Origin: Cladocopium goreaui
Taxonomy: Eukaryota > Sar > Dinophyceae > Suessiales > Symbiodiniaceae
Assembly: GCA_947184155.2 (NCBI GenBank)
Contig: CAMXCT020001740.1
Coordinates: 1 to 64,000 of the forward strand
Direction of reading: 5' to 3'
DNA: 64,000 bases
Shown: one piece after another, positions 58,201 to 64,000 of the stretch
Layout: each line of letters opens with the position of its first letter
How positions within the stretch are numbered: the stretch's first letter is position 1
The notes under the pieces: generated by a model
What the model was told of the DNA's origin: nothing
Databases searched by the model: none
The model's input: the letters and a program-made list of their open reading frames with translations, nothing else
Position numbers and translations under genes: made by a program

Positions 58201-58415
58201 GTTCCGAGATCGCCAAGAACTACCACATCGCCCTTGGACCATCTTCGGGGAGATTGATCCCAAGAAACACTCCTGCGGGACGGGCCTATTCGAAGGCCAT
58301 GAAAGATCTGATCCGAGATTATGGCGATTCAATGCCCATTGTGCACAATCGCCGAGGCATCTATGTGTTGGACTATTGGGTGTCACCTTTTCAGGGGCAT
58401 CCTCAAGAGGAGTAA
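55203..58415 (+). CDS. Copia gag and aspartic protease
   Basis: 1,070 codons from ATG 55203, the first ATG after the primer-binding site (the frame is open further upstream through the LTR). Residues 1-60 are a coiled coil (VLQSLQELQTEVNRLRGREA). Residues about 80-310 form the capsid region (KPDKFDGTAERFLSWKIKTS ... LNAILSPARSKMEDLPSNLE). A CCHC zinc knuckle, CHNCGRPGHLRADC, is at 343-356 and is flanked by Gly/Lys-rich RNA-binding sequence. A long Pro/Ser/Lys-rich linker follows, with repeats of PKTPPGPPPGWQS. Protease: INIDTGA-type motif (NIDTGAAITAVPLDF) with the catalytic Asp at residue 932. The frame ends at TAA 58413-58415; integrase continues one base back. Confidence 0.9.
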   Translation: MDQQQAAQVLQSLQELQTEVNRLRGREAELTAQVASFGAGSAASAGPGSALAQLVQSQKELVDALRSKEQVRLVDNKGLGKPDKFDGTAERFLSWKIKTSSYLASVRKDLREILVWAEDCDHAITADDIDKAFGSQADAIDQVSNISELRRELWDALLMLTEREPFDIVLNTGECGIESWRKLTRRYDPSTGGRKSALLNAILSPARSKMEDLPSNLEKLLDSIRLYERRKDASGNRTMLAEDIKINVIERLVPAELERHLVLNRDRFKTFESMLSEIQSYVEHATGNKIKVVNSQPYDAHGRGDDPMDVGSFGKDAKGKGKGKKGAGGKPGKGNATAEKRTCHNCGRPGHLRADCWAPGGPKHKGTGGKGNSNQNKDKGKGKGSPGKHKQKPKGGKSVNNVEQGEPEAEDWDAADGDDGQQAANGLMLYGVDGPPHDEDDDESFQVDPESEESEALTSRRRWFSLPHPRASWPEEWDDPDYDGPSGSSGSRPLRSLRLEEVTEHETTTSKSASSKAPRTPQGRPKRGRSPKSSTPKRGKASRSGPVTPESALRRFRMTSMTPPPRRRLRHGPQTPEELLRSSTPLPKTPPTPIAWPASPPQQPIASPKTPPGPPPGWQSQVASPKTPPCPPPGWQSSQVKPPPPVKASSAASTSGSRLVQMLKAALSSQIRKVQEEDPGSGDGQADAMLAALRTRSVKAPHITKQNISDPSFHDSRYHAEIAKGVAHNVAWRNERLRRRAIVHRRGGVKARAAERIRLDKEWHERFDNPENPEGIVRIEDEDNLDAGIETVVVGKAGQSTVIEFSAEERKTLRQFPDDEAKLLQKDPKKKPMTKRVRSVGYRVKKNRNRNVARKMARKNRPALVLKENTEVNADEDDDEMEEVYIEEPDEPRDRPGRGDPDGGAGSAPAAVYSLGASDDWRKWERAELNIDTGAAITAVPLDFAKDYPRSESNGASYKAANAEPIEDQGSVKLVGYDESGNKIPIDCRVADVHRPLLSGSEIAKNYHIALGPSSGRLIPRNTPAGRAYSKAMKDLIRDYGDSMPIVHNRRGIYVLDYWVSPFQGHPQEE

Positions 58416-60259
58416 GACCACAAATCAACGCTGTTGGCGAGGATCCAGCTGTTTCAGCCGGAGCCGATGCCATGGAAGATGGAGGCGATGTTTCAGCCGC
58501 TTCGGCCGGAGCAGGGTCCTCAGGCGATGTTCCAGCTGCTTCAGCCGGAGCAGATGCCTTTGAAGATGAAGTTGATTTGGAAATCGGTGAAGAACAGAGG
58601 AAAGCCATTGTGAAGAAAGAACCACATCAACCATCCCAAGCTGAAGTTGACGAACATGAAAGCACTGGACATGTTGTCCATCGGAGCTGGTGCTTGCACT
58701 GCAAAAGGGCACGTGTGACTGCTGATCGCCATGTGCCTAAGGAACTTGATGAGCCAGAAACGCAGTTGCCCACGCTGAGCCTGGACTACTTCTATATGAA
58801 CCAGGACCAGGTTGCGGATGAGGCGACCCTTCCGAGCATTGTGGTGAAGTGCCACAAGACCAAGAGATTTTGGGCGAGCGTTCTCCCGGGAAAAGGGGCG
58901 GATGCGTTCGCAATCGCGTGGCTTGGGGGAGTTTTGGATGATGCTGGTTTTAATAAGGTAATCCTTAAGTCTGACGGTGAACCCTCCTTGGTATCCCTTA
59001 AACAGAAGGTTAAGGAGATAAAGACCCACATCGAAGTGCACTTGGTGGAAACCCCAGTAGAAGACCATCAAGCCAATGGGTTTATCGAAGTGGGAGTGCG
59101 AGAGATAAAACGACAATGTCGTGCTCTCCTCAGCGACCTGGAGTTCAAGCTGGAAAGGAAGGTAGATCCGGGCCATCCACTTTTGGTTTGGCTCCCGCGG
59201 CATGCTGCCTTTCTCTTGACGAGATACCGAGTAGGTACTGATGGAAAGACCGCTTTTGAGCGGACCTATGGACGAAAATGGCGGATTCCGCTTGTGAGGT
59301 TCGGTGAAAGCATCCTGTATAGGCCGAGGGCCAATCGTGGGGGCAAGAGAAATGACCTTGCCCCAAGGGTATCCATTGGGATGTACGTTGGAACTGGAAA
59401 CAGAAATTCAGACGTCTTTGTCATGACGGAACGTGGAATCATGAAGGGGAACTCGATCCATCGACGCCCACCTGACGATCAGTTCAAACATGATCAGTTT
59501 GACTCGCTACGTGGCCTTCCTTGGAGGTTGCAAGAACGAGAACATGGTGGACTGAGGATCGCCCTTCCCGATGTTGCAGCGCCTCGTGAAAGGCCTGCAG
59601 TGCAAGAAGTGATCCCAAGGAACCTCTATGTCACCAAGAATGACTTGGAAAAGCATGGGCACACACCTTTGTGTCCTGGATGTGAAGCAGCAATACTTGA
59701 GATGCCAAGCCGAGCTCACAATGCTGAGTGCAGACAAAGAATCCAGATCGAACTTGACAAGACTCCAGAAGGTCAAGAAAGGATCAAAAGAGCGAGAGAG
59801 AGAGAGTTGCACAAGGCAGGCGCCCAAGAGGCGCGGCTGCACCGCCTGAGGGTGGTGGGGCAGAAGGTGGTGAAGCTGCACCACCAGTTGTCCCAGGAGG
59901 GGAAGTTGAACAACCAGTCTTGCAAGACCGTGTTCCTTTGGATGCGGAAATGGATGCAAGTGAGGCTGTTGGTGAACCACTGGTCGACACCGATTTTCGT
60001 GGAGAACTCAGACAGAGAGAACAAGAAAGAGAAGGAAGCCCAAAGAGGCAGAAACAAGAACAATCCCGAGGAGAGAAAAGGAGTTCACAAGTCGACGTTG
60101 AAGATCTTTACAATGAATCTTCAGCTCAGGCTTCAGGGTCAGCCGGACCACCGGCACCGGATGCTTCATCTGGTGTTCCGGAAGGTGCTGCCGCTGCACC
60201 AACAAGTCCTGAGACAAACCAGGAGATGCTACATCTGTGTTCCTTGCTCAAAGATGTGA
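58163..60259 (+). CDS. Copia integrase (frame -1 to gag-protease)
   Basis: The open frame starts at 58163, but meaningful protein begins near 58390, where it continues the protease frame (GASSRGVRPQINAVGEDPA). An H..H..C..C zinc module (GHVVHRSWCLHCKRA) lies near 58665-58710. The catalytic core follows: Asp in LSLDYFYMNQD (near 58780), Asp in ILKSDGEPSL (near 58970), Glu in HQANGFIEVGVREIKRQ (near 59085). Then PLVRFGESILYRPR and a C-terminal region to about 59790. From there the sensible reading passes to the next frame; the rest of this ORF (59800-60259) is out of frame. Confidence 0.88.
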   Translation: MPSCRCASATSFRFRDRQELPHRPWTIFGEIDPKKHSCGTGLFEGHERSDPRLWRFNAHCAQSPRHLCVGLLGVTFSGASSRGVRPQINAVGEDPAVSAGADAMEDGGDVSAASAGAGSSGDVPAASAGADAFEDEVDLEIGEEQRKAIVKKEPHQPSQAEVDEHESTGHVVHRSWCLHCKRARVTADRHVPKELDEPETQLPTLSLDYFYMNQDQVADEATLPSIVVKCHKTKRFWASVLPGKGADAFAIAWLGGVLDDAGFNKVILKSDGEPSLVSLKQKVKEIKTHIEVHLVETPVEDHQANGFIEVGVREIKRQCRALLSDLEFKLERKVDPGHPLLVWLPRHAAFLLTRYRVGTDGKTAFERTYGRKWRIPLVRFGESILYRPRANRGGKRNDLAPRVSIGMYVGTGNRNSDVFVMTERGIMKGNSIHRRPPDDQFKHDQFDSLRGLPWRLQEREHGGLRIALPDVAAPRERPAVQEVIPRNLYVTKNDLEKHGHTPLCPGCEAAILEMPSRAHNAECRQRIQIELDKTPEGQERIKRARERELHKAGAQEARLHRLRVVGQKVVKLHHQLSQEGKLNNQSCKTVFLWMRKWMQVRLLVNHWSTPIFVENSDRENKKEKEAQRGRNKNNPEERKGVHKSTLKIFTMNLQLRLQGQPDHRHRMLHLVFRKVLPLHQQVLRQTRRCYICVPCSKM

Positions 60260-62139
60260 TCGCAAAAGGGAAGGTTGCTGAGATCTTCTCTCCACCGCGT
60301 GTGGCTGCACAAGCCCAAGTGGTCGGGCTAGCACCTGGCTTCTCGATTGACTTGGAGACAAAGCGTGGTGATGGAACTCACTGGGACTTGAGTAAAGATG
60401 AACACATTCGTGATCTGTTTCAACTGCTTGACTATGAGAAACCAGAGTTCCTCGGCGGCTCACCTCCCTGTGGGCCATTCTCGAAGCTGCAAAGCATTGT
60501 GGATGCGAAGGGCAATGTTTCACCTGAAGTTCGAGCGCAGAGACTAAAAGATGGTCGCAAACATCTGCGCACGGCAGTTTCAGCGTATGAGCATCAAATG
60601 AATGCTGGAAGGTACTTCTACCATGAGCACCCTAAAGGGGCCGCTTCGTGGGAAGAGAGAGCTGTGAAGAGACTGAGGGCAGATGAACGGGTGTATGAGG
60701 TCACTGGACCAATGTGCCGTTGGGGAATGAAGGCCGCCGATGGCCAAGGTGAAGGGTCAGTGAAGAAACAAACTACCTGGCTCACGAACTCTCCAATCCT
60801 GGCACAGACCCTACAAGGGTGCTGTTCAAACAAAGAAGGCAAAGTTTGGCACCGCCATGTACATCTTGTTGATGGACGAGCCCGAGCTGCCCAGAAATAC
60901 CCACCAAAGCTTGTCCACGCAATTCTCAAGGCCATTAGGCGCCAACTGGAATGTGATGGAGAACTACACTCACTTTCACATGGCCCAGTACCCGATGCTG
61001 GACCTGTGATCAATGAAGAGGAGGAGTTTTGGAAGCAGCTGCCCGACAGCGATGACACCATCGTGGAGCCAGTGCTTGACGCACACTCCGGTGCTGTCTT
61101 GGATGTTGACAAGGTCAGAGCTGCTCGACAAGAAGAACTAGCATGGGTACACAAACAGGGTATCTATATCAAAGTTCCACTCACAGAAGCCCAACAGTCT
61201 GGAAAACCGGTCATCACCATGAAATGGATTGACAGAAACAAAGGGGATGCAACACACCCCAACTACAGGTCACGTCTGGTCTGTAGAGAGATCAAACGGG
61301 CCAGCAATGCTGACTTCATTCCGGACTATGCGTCCTTCAGTTCGATGCCGCCTTTGGAATCGCTGAAATTGCTTCTATCGCTTATGGTGACTTTGAGACG
61401 ATCCAAGTCTGGCAATGCACTGAAAGTTCGTCTTCTTGACATATCACGCGCTCACTTCTATGGAGAGGCAGAGCGTGATATCTTCGTGCAGTTACCTGAA
61501 GGAGATCGACAAGAAGGGTTTTGTGGCAAGCTCGTTAAGAGCATGTATGGAACACGCGATGCATCAGCGATCTGGCAAAGATCATATACAGAACTTCTCA
61601 TCCGAGCTGGTTTTGCCAAGAATCAAGCTTGGCCATCCTGCTTTTACCATGAAGGTTACGGTGGTATTCGAGTTCTTGTACACGGAGATGACTTCGTGGT
61701 GCTTGCTGATGATGCTGGACAGAAATACCTTGAGGACACCTTGAGGTCCAAATATGATCTGCGGGTCGATGGATCGATCGGTCCTGGAGAACGGCATCAG
61801 CAGTTCGCAGTGCTCAATCGAATCGTGACCTACAACGAGCAGGAAGGCTCTGTATCCTATGAGGCGGACCCCCGCCACGTTGACCAGATGGTACGAGATC
61901 TAGAAATGGAAAACTGTAAGCCAGTCAAGACACCATCTGAGAAAATGTCAGCCACGGAGGCCAACTTGAAGTTGACCACCCCGACCATCACACCGGACCG
62001 TGTAAGTTTCTTCCGGTCTCTGGTGATGAGAGCGTCGTATGTGGCACAGGACAGACCTGACATCGCGGAGGCAGTGAAATGCCTATCAAGAAGAATGCAT
62101 GAGCCCAAAGAATCTGACTTTCAGGATCTGAAACGCTAG
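59920..62139 (+). CDS. Copia reverse transcriptase, ending at an in-frame TAG
   Basis: The first ATG in this frame is 59920, but the linker already reads sensibly upstream (APPEGGGAEGGEAAPPVVPG), so the true junction with integrase is near 59795-59820. RT motifs: TMKWIDRNKGD..., YRSRLVCREIKRA, RLLDISRAHFYGEAERDIFV (first catalytic Asp), KSMYGTRDASAIWQRSYTEL, and VLVHGDDFVVLADD, the YxDD-equivalent box with HGDD. Ends DLKR-TAG at 62137-62139, after which the same frame continues into RNase H. An N-terminal extension (60300-60700) has a GGSPPCGPFSKLQ stretch I cannot assign. Confidence 0.88.
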   Translation: MQDRVPLDAEMDASEAVGEPLVDTDFRGELRQREQEREGSPKRQKQEQSRGEKRSSQVDVEDLYNESSAQASGSAGPPAPDASSGVPEGAAAAPTSPETNQEMLHLCSLLKDVIAKGKVAEIFSPPRVAAQAQVVGLAPGFSIDLETKRGDGTHWDLSKDEHIRDLFQLLDYEKPEFLGGSPPCGPFSKLQSIVDAKGNVSPEVRAQRLKDGRKHLRTAVSAYEHQMNAGRYFYHEHPKGAASWEERAVKRLRADERVYEVTGPMCRWGMKAADGQGEGSVKKQTTWLTNSPILAQTLQGCCSNKEGKVWHRHVHLVDGRARAAQKYPPKLVHAILKAIRRQLECDGELHSLSHGPVPDAGPVINEEEEFWKQLPDSDDTIVEPVLDAHSGAVLDVDKVRAARQEELAWVHKQGIYIKVPLTEAQQSGKPVITMKWIDRNKGDATHPNYRSRLVCREIKRASNADFIPDYASFSSMPPLESLKLLLSLMVTLRRSKSGNALKVRLLDISRAHFYGEAERDIFVQLPEGDRQEGFCGKLVKSMYGTRDASAIWQRSYTELLIRAGFAKNQAWPSCFYHEGYGGIRVLVHGDDFVVLADDAGQKYLEDTLRSKYDLRVDGSIGPGERHQQFAVLNRIVTYNEQEGSVSYEADPRHVDQMVRDLEMENCKPVKTPSEKMSATEANLKLTTPTITPDRVSFFRSLVMRASYVAQDRPDIAEAVKCLSRRMHEPKESDFQDLKR

Positions 62140-62697
62140 GTGAGATTTCTGAAAGGGAAACCACGTGTACTTTTGAAGTTTGGTCGCCAGAAGTTTGCTG
62201 ACACGATCCACATGTACGTGGACTCCGACTTCGCTGGGTGTCTTCTTACAAGGCGCTCAACAAGTGGACTTGTGGCAACCTTTGGCCGCCACACGGTGAA
62301 GGCCTCGAGCACTCTTCAGAGCACGATCAGCTTGAGTTCCGGTGAAGCGGAATACTACTCGATCGTTCGAGGAGTTTCCATCGGAATGTCGCTACAGGAG
62401 ATCTTGCGAGGATGGGGCCTACAACCAAAACTTAAAGTGCACACAGATTCATCCACTGCGCTGGGAACATGTAACCGTCAGGGCTTAGGCCGCTCACGGC
62501 ATGTTCAAACTCGCTTTCTGTGGGTGCAAGAAAAGCTTGCACTACATGAATTCGAACTGGTGAAGATCCCGACAAAGCAGAACGTAGCTGATTTGTGCAC
62601 CAAAGGTTTACCTGCGAATGAGATGGAAAGACACATGCAAAGCATGGGGTTCGAGTACTCTCATGGTAGAGCCGAAGCTGCAAAGGCTTTGGAATGA
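62140..62697 (+). CDS. Copia RNase H
   Basis: Direct in-frame continuation of the RT frame after the TAG. Catalytic series present: MYVDSDFAGCLLTRRSTSGL, STISLSSGEAEYYSIVRG, KVHTDSSTALGTCNRQGLGR, SRHVQTRFLWVQEKL, TKQNVADLCTKGLP. This gives Asp, Glu, Asp, Asp in the expected places. Normal length for the domain. Complete except for the stop that separates it from RT. Confidence 0.92.
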   Translation: MRFLKGKPRVLLKFGRQKFADTIHMYVDSDFAGCLLTRRSTSGLVATFGRHTVKASSTLQSTISLSSGEAEYYSIVRGVSIGMSLQEILRGWGLQPKLKVHTDSSTALGTCNRQGLGRSRHVQTRFLWVQEKLALHEFELVKIPTKQNVADLCTKGLPANEMERHMQSMGFEYSHGRAEAAKALE

Positions 62698-62731
62698 GTG
62701 TACATCAGCTTAGGAAAATCCCAGCCTCTGT

Positions 62732-62741
62732 ACAGGAGGGG
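62732..62741 (+). promoter_or_regulatory. Polypurine tract
   Basis: acaggagggg lies directly before the 3' LTR, the normal place for plus-strand priming. Confidence 0.75.
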
Positions 62742-62832
62742 TGACGGGATATAGGGTTCTCACTAGTTGCTACGCCAACCTTTGGCTCAAGAACACCGCT
62801 GCTAAAATAGCGAGTTGCATATTCTCCGTTCA
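62742..62832 (+). repeat. 3' LTR, 91 bp
   Basis: Identical base for base to 55078-55168, including the spliced-leader-like TTTGGCTCAAG at 62781-62791. Followed by TGTATGGTG. Confidence 0.95.
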
Positions 62833-62929
62833 TGTATGGTGTTTACTATGATTGAAACATATGCTTTATATGTGAATGATATAAAATATGTAAATATAAT
62901 ATGTATGGTTGGATAGTCAAACTCTAGAT

Positions 62930-64000
62930 AGAATATCCTCTAGATCCATGAAAAGACTTAATTTTTAAAGGATGCTTGGAATTAAGCATGTATTTGTGGT
63001 GCTCCCTGCCCCTTCCTCCACATCTACCCATCCAAAGTTCATTCTTGGAGCTGTTTGAAAGCAAGCTTTAAAAGGAAAATGGCATTAAAAAAAAAGGAAT
63101 CCGAGATCTCACCATCCAAAGTTGAAATTGCAGGTTTTGAAAAGAAACCACAAAAGGAAAATGGGATGAGAAAAGAAATAATCCACGATCTTTCCATTCA
63201 AAGTTCAATCTTGCAGGTTTTTTAAAAGAAAGCTGCGAAAGGAAAAGGAGATGAGAAAAGTATAGAAAAGTAGGAATCCAAGATCGACCATCCAAAGTTC
63301 ATTTGTGCTAGTGCTGTGCTAGGACAGTTGGGCAAAACTATAGATAGAATATCCTCTAGAACCATGAAAAGACTGAATTTTTAAAAGATGCTTGGAGTTG
63401 AGCATGTATTTGTGGTGTTCCCTGCCCCTTCCTCCACATCTACCCATCCAAAGTTCATTCTTGGAGCTGTTTGAAAGCACACTTTAAAAGGAAAATGGCA
63501 TTAAAAAGTAGGAATCCAAGATCTTACCATCCAAAGTTGAAATTGCAGGTTTTTGAAAAGAAACCACAAAAGGAAAATGGGATGAGGAAAGAAGGAATCC
63601 ACGATCTTACCATTCAAAGTTCAGTCTTGCAGGTTTTTGAAAAGAAAGCTGCGAAAGGAAAAGGAGATGAGAAAAGTATAGAAAAGTAGGAATCCAAGAT
63701 CGAGCATCCAAAGTTCATTTTTGCTAGTGCTGTGCTAGGACAGTTGGGCAAAACTATAGATAGAATATCCTCTAGAACCATGAAAAGACTGAATTTTTTA
63801 AAGGATGTTTGGGATTAAGCATGTATTTGTGGTGTTCCCCGCCCCTTCCTCCACATCTACCCATCCAAAGTTCATTCTTGGAGCTGTTTGAAAGCAAGCT
63901 TTAAAAGGAAAATGGCATTAAAAAATAGGAATCCGAGATCTCACCATCCCAAGTTGAAATTGCAGGTTTTTGAAAAGAAACCACAAAAGGAAAATGGGAT
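62930..64000. repeat. 416-bp satellite made of ~84-bp monomers, running off the window
   Basis: The phrase gaatatcctctaga recurs at 62931, 63347 and 63763, exactly 416 bp apart each time, and intervening sequence matches throughout with few changes. Inside each unit the phrase 'ccatccaaagtt' recurs at about 84, 84 and 92 bp spacing, each followed by a purine-rich stretch (gaaagcaagctttaaaagga type), so the unit is itself made of related monomers. No gene. Confidence 0.93.

Larger units (their letters stand above)
55078..62832 (+). mobile_element. Complete Ty1/copia-type LTR retrotransposon (7,755 bp)
   Basis: Bounded by identical 91-bp LTRs, with a tRNA primer-binding site after the left one and a polypurine tract before the right one. 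Internal order is gag, protease, integrase, reverse transcriptase, RNase H, which is the copia (Pseudoviridae) order. The coding region occupies three frames and has one internal TAG, so the copy is probably non-autonomous unless it uses frameshifting. The 5-bp flanks do not match (CATAC left, TGTAT right). Identical LTRs point to a recent insertion. Confidence 0.93.

Noticed and set aside
58163-58390. Start of the integrase ORF at ATG 58163 as a real start codon
   Set aside because: Over this stretch the protease frame makes sense and this frame does not; the ORF is open here by chance and meaningful sequence begins near the T run at 58388.

Overview
The window looks like nuclear DNA of a dinoflagellate, probably Symbiodiniaceae or a relative; this is inferred from content, not from a database search. 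The signs are genes cut into many short exons whose introns often read GC-AG instead of GT-AG, every recognisable host gene on the + strand, degraded LINE and Ty1/copia families of the dinoflagellate type, and a stretch matching the 3' half of the dinoflagellate spliced leader (DinoSL) inside a retrotransposon LTR. No rRNA, tRNA or CRISPR was seen.

Layout. 1-2.5 kb: low-complexity DNA. 2.6-8.3 kb: two intron-containing genes of a dinoflagellate-type, transposase-like pair, the second with a DUF4218/TNP2-like look. 9.1-12.0 kb: an array of twelve 22-bp palindrome-bearing repeats followed by three intronless, partly overlapping ORFs of unknown family. 13.0-14.5 kb: two broken retroelement RNase H tails. 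14.5-19.6 kb: no gene seen. 19.6-22.5 kb: minisatellites and a rearranged LINE remnant, bracketed by two arrays of the same 15-bp repeat. 24.2-24.8 kb: purine/GAT simple repeats.

26.5-46.1 kb (perhaps to 46.7 kb): a single gene for the ciliary protein CFAP57 (WDR65), about 40 small exons giving N-terminal WD repeats and a C-terminal coiled coil. 49.06-54.6 kb: a gene for a SAM-domain protein with 14 IQ motifs, nine of them in nearly identical 141-bp units. The introns of these two genes carry several families of 80-120 bp elements with inverted termini, which look like introners (intron-creating transposons).

55.08-62.83 kb: a complete Ty1/copia-type retrotransposon with identical 91-bp LTRs, a primer-binding site and a polypurine tract, but with its pol reading frame broken at three points. 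62.9 kb to the end: a 416-bp satellite built of roughly 84-bp monomers, running off the window.

The two host genes fit a flagellate cell: CFAP57 belongs to the axonemal inner-arm dynein system, and the SAM/IQ protein is a likely calmodulin-binding scaffold. Most of the remaining sequence is mobile-element or repeat DNA in various states of decay. Exon borders are approximate unless a junction is stated.
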